DNA of 10,969 nt from CALKZN01 sp964633815 (lineage in GTDB: Bacteria > Pseudomonadota > Gammaproteobacteria > Arenicellales > Arenicellaceae). The notes below the pieces were generated by a model. The model was not told where the DNA came from. It saw nothing but the letters and a program-made list of their open reading frames with translations, and made no database searches. Below are positions 1 to 6,328 of this stretch, piece by piece (positions within the stretch are counted from its first letter, which is position 1; each line of letters starts with the position of its first letter). The DNA lies in the NCBI GenBank assembly GCA_964633815.1, contig CAZWHW010000044.1, positions 1 to 10,969 of the forward strand. The letters run 5' to 3'. Made by a program: the position numbers and the translations under genes.

Positions 1-392
1 TCATTAGCTAGCTTATCTAGTGTGCCATTAATAAATTTATAACCGTGATCTGAGCCAAACGTTTTAGCTAATTCAACACCTTCGTTAATGATCACTTTGA
101 CAGGTACAGAACGATGAAACAGCATTTCGTAAACACTTAAGCGCAGTATGCTGCGTTCAATTGGATCAACTTTGTTGAATTCACGGTCTAAAAATGGTGT
201 AACTGCTTTTTCAATAGTTTCAGAATTAGCTCCAACGCCAATCAACAAACTATTTAAATATTCGCTATCTAGTGACTTTCTGTCTTTATCTTCTATGAAA
301 TCGGTGTTAATTTCATCGAATGGGCAACCCATCATGTCCCATTGATATAAAGCTTGAACGGCTGCACTTCGTGCTCTATGGCGATTACTCAC
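1..392 (-). CDS. nusB: Transcription antitermination protein NusB (3' end cut by window edge)
   Basis: NusB binds the boxA RNA element together with S10 (NusE) and promotes antitermination and processing of rRNA transcripts. The minus strand reads from a GTG start at 390-392 and gives 130 residues before the edge. The N-terminus RHRARSAAVQALYQWD, the central DPIERSILRLSVYEM and the later PVKVIINEGVELAKTFG and KFINGTLDKLA are textbook NusB. Only about ten C-terminal residues should be missing. GTG is chosen because an in-frame stop (TGA, 402-404) lies just upstream, no ATG fits the NusB N-terminus, and an AGG-containing purine stretch precedes it. It starts 16 bp after the ribH stop, so it is probably cotranscribed with ribH, the usual proteobacterial arrangement. 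Confidence 0.95.
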   Translation of the reverse strand, partial: MSNRHRARSAAVQALYQWDMMGCPFDEINTDFIEDKDRKSLDSEYLNSLLIGVGANSETIEKAVTPFLDREFNKVDPIERSILRLSVYEMLFHRSVPVKVIINEGVELAKTFGSDHGYKFINGTLDKLAN

Positions 393-408
393 TCTACCTA
401 CTCAATTA

Positions 409-876
409 TTATAGTTTGTTCAAGACGTTAATCATTTCGACCACAGTCAATGCGGCTTCAGCGCCTTTGTTGCCAGCTTTCGTGCCCGAACGCTCAATTG
501 CTTGTTCAATTGTGTCAACAGTCAACACCCCAAAACCAACTGGCTTGCCCGTTGCCAACGCAACTTGTGATAAACCTTTGGAACATTCGCCTGCAACGTA
601 ATCAAAATGAGGAGTAGCACCTCGAATAACAGCTCCCAAGGCCACTACACCATCTACTTTCGTTGATTGTGCTAGCTTTTGCACTGCAACTGGAATTTCA
701 TGTGCACCTGGCACACGCACAACTGTGATGTCTTTTTCAGCAACTCCATGACGTTGTAAAACATCAATTGCACCTGAAACTAAACTCTCGACCACAAAGC
801 TATTAAAACGCCCTACTACTAAGGCAATTTTCTGCCCTTTACCCTGAACTTCACCGGAAATTTCTGTGTATGCCAT
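409..876 (-). CDS. ribH: 6,7-dimethyl-8-ribityllumazine synthase
   Basis: Cytosolic enzyme of riboflavin synthesis. It condenses 5-amino-6-ribitylamino-uracil with 3,4-dihydroxy-2-butanone 4-phosphate to give 6,7-dimethyl-8-ribityllumazine. The protein has 155 residues, normal for the family. Visible motifs are GRFNSFVVESL (about 22-32, with the substrate-stacking Phe), VPGAHEIPVAVQKLA (55-69), GAVIRGATPHFDYVA (81-95, with the catalytic His at 90), GFGVLTVDT (114-122) and the phosphate-binding Arg in ERSGTKAGNKGAEAA (from 128). The ATG at 876 has a purine-rich AGAGAA stretch just upstream. It lies between the ribBA-like gene (46 bp upstream) and nusB (16 bp downstream), consistent with one transcript. 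The ribBA-like protein makes one of its two substrates. Confidence 0.96.
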   Translation of the reverse strand: MAYTEISGEVQGKGQKIALVVGRFNSFVVESLVSGAIDVLQRHGVAEKDITVVRVPGAHEIPVAVQKLAQSTKVDGVVALGAVIRGATPHFDYVAGECSKGLSQVALATGKPVGFGVLTVDTIEQAIERSGTKAGNKGAEAALTVVEMINVLNKL

Positions 877-922
877 ATTGTTCTCTACAATTATTTAAAT
901 CAATAATGTTTCTTATTTTACA

Positions 923-2017
923 TTAATTTAGCGAATCAATGTAATCTGTTATCTCAAGATCAAAACCAGACAAGCCATGCATCTTCTTAGGAGTGCCAAT
1001 GACTCGCATTTTTTTCACGCCAAGATTGGCTAAAATTTGACTACCTGCGCCTAACAATCTGAGATGATCATCGCCTCTAGGCTTGCTTTCACCGCTAGAT
1101 TTTTTAATATCGGTTAGCATTTCATTATCATCTTGTTCATAGCGTAAAATCACCAAAATGCCATTGCCTTCTTTTTGGATAAAGTCCATGACTTCAGAAG
1201 TGCTCCATGATTTTTTACCATATAAACCATTTAAGACAGCAACAACCTCAGATTCAACATGCACTCGAACTGGAATGGGAACTTCTGGGTTTATCTCACC
1301 TTTAATAAACGCTAAATGTGATTCATCACGCACGATATCATTAAAAACTACACTTCTTAATAAGCCTTGAGGTGTTTCTAGAACTGAATCATGTACTTTT
1401 TGGACAGTAGGCTCACGTTCTAAGCGATAGCGAATTAATTCTGCAATTGAACAAATTTTTAAATCATGTGTTTTAGCAAACTCAACCAAATCATTCATGC
1501 GTGCCATCGTGCCATCTTCATTCAATATTTCACAAATGACACCGGCAGGTTCTCGCCCTGCTAAACGTGAGAAGTCACAACCAGCTTCAGTATGGCCTGC
1601 ACGACTTAAAACGCCACCAGGCTGCGCCATGATGGGGAAAATATGCCCTGGCATAACAATATCGCCTTCTTTAGCCTCAGCCGCAACAGCATCACGCACT
1701 GTTTTCGCTCGATCAGCGGCTGAAATTCCCGTCGTTACCCCTTCAGCGGCCTCAATGGAAACCGTAAAGTTAGTAGAAAAGCGTGCATTATTATTGCCCA
1801 CCATTAGTGGTAAGCCTAAACGCTGGCAACGTTCTTCTGTAAGAGTTAAGCAAATCAAACCACGACCATATTTCGCCATAAAATTAATATGCTCAGCTTC
1901 AACAAGGTCAGCAGCCATCACTAAATCGCCTTCATTCTCACGATCTTCATCGTCAGTAATGATCACCATCTTGCCTGCAGCAAGGTCTTTTAGCACCTCT
2001 TCAACACAACTCAACAT
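923..2017 (-). CDS. ribB: 3,4-dihydroxy-2-butanone 4-phosphate synthase with degenerate GTP cyclohydrolase II-like domain (RibBX type)
   Basis: The protein has 364 residues from the ATG at 2015-2017. The N-terminal half (about 1-200) is a full DHBP synthase, which converts ribulose 5-phosphate to DHBP plus formate. It carries the acidic loop DDEDRENEGD (22-31), MPGHIFPI (122-129) and AGHTEAGCD (140-148). The C-terminal part (about 209-364) aligns with RibA in outline (PVRVHVESE, GILVILRYE). However, the C-x10-C-x-C zinc site and the RCDCG signature are absent, and the region corresponding to them has no cysteine. Established knowledge: proteobacterial RibB proteins with a non-functional RibA-like tail are called RibBX. 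The frame also opens at an ATG at 2065, but those 16 extra residues would be encoded across a perfect hairpin (2041-2057) and lack homology to the usual N-terminus, so 2017 is preferred. First gene of the rib-nusB cluster. Confidence 0.9.
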   Translation of the reverse strand: MLSCVEEVLKDLAAGKMVIITDDEDRENEGDLVMAADLVEAEHINFMAKYGRGLICLTLTEERCQRLGLPLMVGNNNARFSTNFTVSIEAAEGVTTGISAADRAKTVRDAVAAEAKEGDIVMPGHIFPIMAQPGGVLSRAGHTEAGCDFSRLAGREPAGVICEILNEDGTMARMNDLVEFAKTHDLKICSIAELIRYRLEREPTVQKVHDSVLETPQGLLRSVVFNDIVRDESHLAFIKGEINPEVPIPVRVHVESEVVAVLNGLYGKKSWSTSEVMDFIQKEGNGILVILRYEQDDNEMLTDIKKSSGESKPRGDDHLRLLGAGSQILANLGVKKMRVIGTPKKMHGLSGFDLEITDYIDSLN

Positions 2018-2040
2018 TTCATTTGTCTCGCTAAAATAAA

Positions 2041-2057
2041 CAGCCCATTTTGGGCTG
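2041..2057 (-). terminator. Terminator-like hairpin just upstream of the ribBA-like gene
   Basis: A perfect inverted repeat: CAGCCC, a 5-nt loop, GGGCTG. Read on the minus strand it is followed at once by TTTATTTT, the layout of an intrinsic terminator with a short stem. It ends only 23 nt before the preferred ribBA start at 2017. On the plus strand the hairpin has no T-tract after it, so it is oriented for minus-strand transcription. It could stop read-through from the urease operon, act as an attenuator in the rib leader, or be a 5' stabilising stem. The sequence alone does not decide. Confidence 0.5.
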
Positions 2058-2086
2058 CGAATCATAACACAAAAAAAATTGTTACT

Positions 2087-2113
2087 TGTATCCTGTCAGC
2101 ACAAGTTGGACAG
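2087..2113 (+). repeat. Possible left terminal end of a decayed IS3-type element
   Basis: The 27 bp begin TGTA and end GGACAG. They resemble in layout the roughly 25-bp ends of IS3-family elements (TG at the tip, GGACA-type inner end) and lie 55 bp before the orfA-like start, a normal distance. An internal 5-bp inverted pair (CTGTC 2093-2097, GACAG 2109-2113) is present. No matching right end is visible downstream, so this rests on resemblance and position only. Confidence 0.25.
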
Positions 2114-2168
2114 ATTAACATGATTGATTAAGAGAGACTTTTCATTCATCGTTAACCATTGAGAGACT

Positions 2169-2372
2169 ATGATGACAAAGACAAAATCAAATAAACGAAA
2201 TGCTGAACAAACAGTTCGATATATTCATCGAGCGACAAAAAGAAAATATTCTTCAGAAGAAAAAATTCAAATTATTTTGGAAGGTGTTCGAGGCGATGAT
2301 GATATTGAGGTTCACTTTTTGCTTGATCATTTTATTGCTAACATCAAGCTTAATGCTTTGAAGGAGCATTAA
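2169..2372 (+). pseudogene. Remnant of IS3-type transposase OrfA (N-terminal part only)
   Basis: This is the only recognisable coding remnant on the plus strand. The 67-residue frame begins with a basic stretch followed by YIHRATKRKYSSEEKIQIIL and EGVRGDDDI. That closely resembles the N-terminus of a common group of IS3-type OrfA proteins, which read roughly 'RRATRR.YSAEEKIRIVLEGLRGEDSI' and then an ELCRREGI-like helix-turn-helix. After residue about 45 the expected helix-turn-helix, WSKEFLEAGK segment and leucine zipper are absent, and the tail is unrelated. No OrfB/integrase (DDE) sequence follows. A GAGAGA stretch precedes the ATG. It is best read as a truncated, inactive fragment. Family assignment comes from remembered motif similarity, so it is moderate. 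It could also be called a small hypothetical protein. Confidence 0.6.
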
Positions 2373-2488
2373 ATACAGTGAAGATATTTAATGAAAACGC
2401 AGAGATAATGCACCCCGATTAATATACATGTGTAAACTTATATACAGTTACCTAAATTATATATTCTCAAACGTTCTGCAAAAGCAAC

Positions 2489-3100
2489 TCAATTAAGCAA
2501 CATACCTTTATCTTCGATAAAGGCGATGATGTCTTCCAGGCCTTTCTTATCTTTTAAATTAGTGAACATAAACGGGCGCTCGTCACGCATTTTTTTCGCA
2601 TCTCTATCCATTACTTCAAGTGATGCTCCGACATATTCTGCGATATCAATTTTATTAATAATCAATAAGTCTGACTTGGTAATGCCTGGCCCACCTTTGC
2701 GTGGTATTTTATCGCCCGCTGATACATCAATGACATAGAGCGTTAAATCAGAAAGCTCAGGACTAAACGTTGCGCTTAAGTTATCACCACCACTTTCAAT
2801 AAACACGACATCTAGATCATCAAAGCGGGTTTGCAATTCTTCAACGGCGCTGAGGTTCATCGAGGCATCTTCACGTATAGCAGTATGCGGGCAACCGCCT
2901 GTCTCAACACCTAAAATTCGATCTTCAGTTAATGCTTCATGAGAAATCAAAAACTGGGCATCCTCGCGGGTATAAATATCATTTGTGACGACTGCAATGC
3001 TGTATTTTTCTCGCAATGACTCACATAAACAACGCAATAAAGCTGTTTTTCCAGAGCCTACTGGACCGCCGACACCAACACGTAATACTTGTTTAGTCAT
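2489..3100 (-). CDS. ureG: Urease accessory GTPase UreG
   Basis: Cytosolic SIMIBI-class GTPase. It receives nickel (from UreE), and its GTP hydrolysis drives nickel insertion into urease within the UreD/F/G complex. The protein has 203 residues from the ATG at 3098-3100. Visible features are the P-loop GGPVGSGKT (11-19), the nickel-binding C-P-H motif in GGCPHTAIRED (C70, H72), FIESGGDNLSATFSPEL and the guanine-specificity NKID. The frame extends upstream to an ATG at 3157 inside ureF, but UreG proteins normally begin a few residues before RVGVGGPVGSGKT. An AGAGAG stretch also lies about 10 nt before 3100, so 3100 is chosen. It starts 16 bp after ureF and is the last gene of the urease operon; the next 471 bp hold no intact gene. 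Confidence 0.96.
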   Translation of the reverse strand: MTKQVLRVGVGGPVGSGKTALLRCLCESLREKYSIAVVTNDIYTREDAQFLISHEALTEDRILGVETGGCPHTAIREDASMNLSAVEELQTRFDDLDVVFIESGGDNLSATFSPELSDLTLYVIDVSAGDKIPRKGGPGITKSDLLIINKIDIAEYVGASLEVMDRDAKKMRDERPFMFTNLKDKKGLEDIIAFIEDKGMLLN

Positions 3101-3116
3101 TTTTGTTTTCTCTCTA

Positions 3117-3785
3117 TTAAGATCTAAATAAACGGGAATATTGAGTTTCGTGCTCACTACTTAAAATACTTAAGTTAAATGCCAATGAACTAACCTTAGA
3201 CATATCATGCTCTAAAGCATCGTTAACCGCATCAACCACAACTGCACTTAGTTGATATAAAATTTTTTGTCCTTCAGTTTGTCCTAAAGGAACCAGTTTT
3301 ATTGCCGCTGCCACTTGGTTTTCACACCAAGACCACGCGTTGGCTAACAAACAATCTTTGACGGTTAGTTCATTGCTCACCGCCATCAAGGCAAATGCGA
3401 TCACCCAATCAATATCTGTACTTGGCATGCGTTCATCCCAAAGCTCCAAATCAACCAATAAACGTCGCAGTGCCTTGCCCATTTGGGTACATTCTTGGCG
3501 TATTTCATCCGTCTCACGAAAGGCGATAAGTTGCTGATTCAATTCAGTAACAGATGCAAAATCTGCCGCTAAAATTGACTCATAAGTACACTTTAAAAAA
3601 GGCAAATCAAGTCTAGTTAAATTATTTGCTAATACGCCTTTAATCCAGTCTTGAGTTTGTTCAGCATTATTTATATAGCCATGATGAACAGCGCTCTCCA
3701 TGCCTTGAGAATAGGCAAATGCGCCAACAGGTAAGGTTGCTGATGCAAACTGTAATAATCTTAGCGTTTGTATTGTCTCAGTCAT
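3117..3785 (-). CDS. ureF: Urease accessory protein UreF
   Basis: UreF bridges UreD and UreG in the urease activation complex and controls GTPase-coupled nickel delivery. The protein has 222 residues from the ATG at 3783-3785. The start LRLLQFASATLPVGAFAYSQ followed by GMESAVHHGYI is diagnostic of UreF, and the protein is mostly helical through to the C-terminal SRLFRS. The frame opens further upstream (3872), but that extension lies wholly within ureE and has no family similarity. The chosen ATG overlaps the end of ureE by 8 bp: it uses bases of the last His and Asp codons of the UreE histidine tail. No Shine-Dalgarno sequence is visible before it, because the preceding bases encode Ser/His repeats. 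Translation is therefore probably coupled to ureE. Confidence 0.94.
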   Translation of the reverse strand: MTETIQTLRLLQFASATLPVGAFAYSQGMESAVHHGYINNAEQTQDWIKGVLANNLTRLDLPFLKCTYESILAADFASVTELNQQLIAFRETDEIRQECTQMGKALRRLLVDLELWDERMPSTDIDWVIAFALMAVSNELTVKDCLLANAWSWCENQVAAAIKLVPLGQTEGQKILYQLSAVVVDAVNDALEHDMSKVSSLAFNLSILSSEHETQYSRLFRS

Positions 3786-4251
3786 GATGATGCGAATGAG
3801 AATGACCGTGAGAGTGCGACTCGCCGCTGTATGCACCTGCTTCGGGTTCAAATTTATCCTGCAAGTGCACAACAGTGCCGCCCAAGCCTTTTATCATGTC
3901 GTCTAATACGTGATCATGTTGATAGCTACAACCTTGCTCATCAATTTGCAACGGTACATGACGGTTGCCTAAGTGATAACATAATCTAGCAAACAAAATA
4001 GGCTCATTTGCCGTCGCCCGTGACAAACTTTCTGGCGCAGCACAAACCTTTACTGTCTCAGACCCATTGGCTAACAAAGTGCCATCACGCAATATATTGC
4101 CACGTTCAATTTGCACACCAATTTCTTCACCCGAATCAGCCAGCGCTTTAAAGCGCGCCTTTTGCCGAATTTCAAACGATAAAGTGACAGTTTCCGCTAT
4201 TGTTGTTTTATCGCAGTCTTGATCTGGCAAAATTTGTGTAAACACTTTCAT
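3778..4251 (-). CDS. ureE: Urease nickel metallochaperone UreE
   Basis: UreE binds Ni2+ in the cytosol and hands it to UreG for urease activation. The protein has 157 residues. The N-terminal peptide-binding domain (about 1-75) is followed by the metal-binding domain, with FARLCYHLGNRHVPLQ (87-102; H98 is the likely family metal ligand) and YQHDHVLDDMIKGLG (110-124). The C-terminus is a histidine-rich tail: seven of the last twelve residues are His (146, 148, 150, 152, 154-156). In Klebsiella UreE such a tail binds extra nickel and acts as a store rather than as the essential site. The gene starts 21 bp after ureC with only a weak ribosome-binding sequence, and its end overlaps ureF by 8 bp. 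Confidence 0.95.
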   Translation of the reverse strand: MKVFTQILPDQDCDKTTIAETVTLSFEIRQKARFKALADSGEEIGVQIERGNILRDGTLLANGSETVKVCAAPESLSRATANEPILFARLCYHLGNRHVPLQIDEQGCSYQHDHVLDDMIKGLGGTVVHLQDKFEPEAGAYSGESHSHGHSHSHHHD

Positions 4252-4272
4252 AACTTGTTAGTTTTTAAGAAT

Positions 4273-5973
4273 TTAGAATAAAAAGTAACGCTGAGCGAGT
4301 GGCAATTCAACAGCTGGCTCACACACTAGCAACTCACCATCAGCTCGTACTTGATACGTTTGGGCATCAACCTCAATGCTTGGCTGGTAGGAATTATGAA
4401 TCATGTCGTTTTTGTTAATACTGCGCGTTCCTTTCACGCCATATAACCTTTTCTTTAGCTCAAGCTTTTCTAGTGCACCTGACTTAAGGCTTGATTGAGA
4501 AACAAAGGTCAGTGATGTCTTGTATTTAGCCCGACCAAATGCGCCAAACATTGGCCGATAATGAACAGGTTGTGGTGTTGGAATTGAGGCATTAGGATCA
4601 CCCATCGGCGCGGCAGCAATAAAGCCACCTTTAATTATCAACGAAGGTTTCGCTGCAAAAAATGCAGGCTTCCATAAGACTAAATCGGCTAGTTTACCAA
4701 CTTCAACCGAACCTACTTCGTCAGCAACACCATGTGAAATTGCAGGGTTAATCGTATATTTTGCAATATAGCGTTTGGCTCTGAAATTATCATTTCGAGA
4801 GCTATCTTCCGGCAAACTACCAAATTGTACTTTCATTTTATGCGCTGTTTGCCAGGTGCGAATAATCACCTCGCCAACGCGGCCCATTGCCTGCGAATCT
4901 GAGGCAATCATGCTGAACGCACCCTTGTCATGCAGAATGTCTTCTGCCGCAATTGTCTCTTTACGAATCCGAGAATCCGCAAACGCAACATCTTCTGGAA
5001 TGCTTGGATCAAGGTGGTGGCAGACCATCAGCATGTCTAAATGTTCATCAACTGTATTAACTGTATAAGGGCGGGTTGGATTGGTGCTAGAAGGTAAGAC
5101 ATTCGCCAAACCAGCCGCCTTGATAATATCTGGCGCATGCCCACCGCCAGCACCTTCAGTATGAAAGGTATGAATCGTTCTGCCTTTGAATGCCTCAATC
5201 GTATCTTCGACAAAACCAGACTCATTTAACGTGTCAGTATGTATGGCTATTTGAATATCTTCTTTATCCGCTACAGACAAGCAAGTATCAATTGCTGCTG
5301 GCGTTGTGCCCCAGTCTTCATGAAGTTTTAAGCCCATTGCGCCCGCTTCAACTTGCTCATACAAAGGTTCCGGTTGGCTGGCATTGCCTTTGCCCATGAA
5401 ACCAATGTTCATGGGCAAATCTTCCGCAGCTTCTAGCATACGGTAAATATTCCACGGCCCTGGCGTACACGTGGTTGCATTTGTGCCCGTGGCAGGCCCT
5501 GTGCCACCACCTAACATAGTGGTAACACCTGACATTAAAGCATCTTCAACTTGCTGTGGGCAGATAAAATGAATATGCGCATCAATGCCGCCCGCAGTCA
5601 GAATTTGCCCTTCACCAGCAATGGCTTCAGTGCCCGGACCAACAACAATATCGACATTTGCTTGCACATCAGAATTTCCCGCTTTGCCAATGCCAACAAT
5701 ACGGCCATTTTTGATACCCACATCGGCTTTAACAATGCCCCAGTGATCTAAAATCAAAGCATTGGTGATCACGGTATCAACAACATCCTTACTAGATCGC
5801 TGGCTTTGTCCCATGCCATCGCGAATAACCTTACCACCGCCAAATTTGACTTCGTCGCCATAAACAGTGTGGTCTTTCTCAACTTCGATAATAATCTCAG
5901 TATCACCTAGTCGAACTCTGTCCCCTGTGGTTGGGCCATACATTTCGGCATAATTTTGTCTGCTTATTTTCAT
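4273..5973 (-). CDS. ureC: Urease subunit alpha (catalytic)
   Basis: Catalytic subunit of nickel urease, which hydrolyses urea to ammonia and carbamate in the cytoplasm. The protein has 566 residues, one fewer than the Klebsiella enzyme, and every active-site residue is shifted by one. HIH is at 133-135 and the lysine to be carbamylated is K216 in GLKLHEDWG. H218 follows, then H245 in AIHTDTLNESGF and H271 in HTFHTEGAGGGH. The flap Cys/His are C318/H319 in MVCHHLDPS, and the Ni ligand is D359 in MIASDSQAMGR. The usual C-terminus QRYFLF is present. All ligands are intact, so the subunit should be active once assembled with UreA and UreB. A strong ribosome-binding site, AAGGGG (5980-5985), overlaps the ureB stop codon, and the genes are 10 bp apart. 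Confidence 0.98.
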   Translation of the reverse strand: MKISRQNYAEMYGPTTGDRVRLGDTEIIIEVEKDHTVYGDEVKFGGGKVIRDGMGQSQRSSKDVVDTVITNALILDHWGIVKADVGIKNGRIVGIGKAGNSDVQANVDIVVGPGTEAIAGEGQILTAGGIDAHIHFICPQQVEDALMSGVTTMLGGGTGPATGTNATTCTPGPWNIYRMLEAAEDLPMNIGFMGKGNASQPEPLYEQVEAGAMGLKLHEDWGTTPAAIDTCLSVADKEDIQIAIHTDTLNESGFVEDTIEAFKGRTIHTFHTEGAGGGHAPDIIKAAGLANVLPSSTNPTRPYTVNTVDEHLDMLMVCHHLDPSIPEDVAFADSRIRKETIAAEDILHDKGAFSMIASDSQAMGRVGEVIIRTWQTAHKMKVQFGSLPEDSSRNDNFRAKRYIAKYTINPAISHGVADEVGSVEVGKLADLVLWKPAFFAAKPSLIIKGGFIAAAPMGDPNASIPTPQPVHYRPMFGAFGRAKYKTSLTFVSQSSLKSGALEKLELKKRLYGVKGTRSINKNDMIHNSYQPSIEVDAQTYQVRADGELLVCEPAVELPLAQRYFLF

Positions 5974-5983
5974 TGTTAGCCCC

Positions 5984-6001
5984 TTAGAGTTTGCCCATCA
6001 C
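5984..6001 (-). CDS. ureB: Urease subunit beta, last five codons only (rest lost in assembly gap)
   Basis: Between the N run and ureC the minus strand reads GTG ATG GGC AAA CTC TAA, that is V-M-G-K-L-stop. UreB proteins characteristically end in (G)xVMGKL, and ureB normally sits between ureA and ureC, so this is the 3' end of ureB. About 95-100 upstream codons are hidden. The stop codon is 10 bp from the ureC ATG and overlaps its ribosome-binding site, pointing to coupled translation. Whether ureA and ureB are separate, or fused as in Helicobacter, cannot be seen. Confidence 0.85.
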   Translation of the reverse strand: MMGKL

Positions 6002-6101
6002 NNNNNNNNNNNNNNNNNNNNNNNNNNNNNNNNNNNNNNNNNNNNNNNNNNNNNNNNNNNNNNNNNNNNNNNNNNNNNNNNNNNNNNNNNNNNNNNNNNN
6101 N
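6002..6101. other. Assembly gap of exactly 100 N
   Basis: One hundred consecutive Ns, the usual placeholder for a gap of unknown size. Judging from normal UreA (about 100 aa) and UreB (about 100 aa) lengths, the true missing DNA should be about 0.4 kb if nothing else is inserted. An ORF can be read through the Ns in one frame, but only because the placeholder length happens to keep the frame. Confidence 0.98.
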
Positions 6102-6307
6102 ACATCGTCACTAGATAATAACGTTCTTCCATAGTTCATCAATTCGGCAACGCTTTTACCTTCGCGCGCGCCTTCTAAAATTGCGCAGGAAATATAGGCA
6201 ACCGACTCAGGGTAGTTCAGCTTTAATCCTTTTTCTTTTCTTCGTTCTGCCAACAAACCCGCTGTGAACAACAATAATTTATCCTTTTCTCTTGGTGATA
6301 AATCCAT
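6102..6307 (-). CDS. ureA: Urease subunit gamma (3' part lost in assembly gap)
   Basis: Smallest structural subunit of urease, which packs with UreB and UreC in the (UreABC)3 assembly. Sixty-eight complete residues are visible, then GT-, which must encode Val69. The sequence is highly typical: MDLSPREKDKLLLFTAGLLA, then KGLKLNYPESVAYIS, EGAREGKSVAELM and YGRTLLSSDD. Known UreA proteins have about 100 residues, so roughly 31 codons and the stop are inside the N run. The ATG at 6307 has a good GAGG ribosome-binding site 6 nt upstream and lies 21 bp after ureD. Confidence 0.96.
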
Positions 6308-6328
6308 AAGGACCTCGTTTTATTCTAT

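Larger units (their letters stand above)
2018..2488. other. 471-bp ure/rib junction without an intact gene
   Basis: This stretch separates the ureG stop from the ribBA-like start. It holds the hairpin at 2041-2057, an A8 tract at 2071-2078, a possible IS end (2087-2113) and a plus-strand transposase remnant (2169-2372). Positions 2373-2488 are A+T-rich with no ORF, tRNA or convincing GC-rich terminator that I can see. I found no FMN riboswitch on the minus strand: neither the conserved GGTGAAA core nor the paired peripheral elements is recognisable. Confidence 0.7.

Noticed and set aside
2018..2065. Longer ribBA start at the ATG at 2065
   Set aside because: The 16 added residues are encoded by a hairpin and T-rich tract and do not resemble the N-terminus of DHBP synthases. 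The ATG at 2017 fits the usual start.
2066..2488. FMN riboswitch upstream of ribBA
   Set aside because: I looked on the minus strand for the conserved core and peripheral pairings. Only a chance CGGGGTG-like stretch occurs, without the rest.
2373..2488. A terminator for the urease operon or the right end of the IS remnant
   Set aside because: Only A+T-rich weak palindromes (around 2423-2447) are present, with no GC-rich stem plus T-tract and no sequence matching the complement of the candidate left end.
3101..3157. Longer ureG start at 3157
   Set aside because: The extension lies inside ureF. UreG proteins start just before the P-loop, and a purine-rich site precedes 3100.
5984..6307. A single 107-residue ORF spanning the N run
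   Set aside because: It keeps frame only because of the placeholder length. Its two ends belong to two different genes, ureA and ureB.
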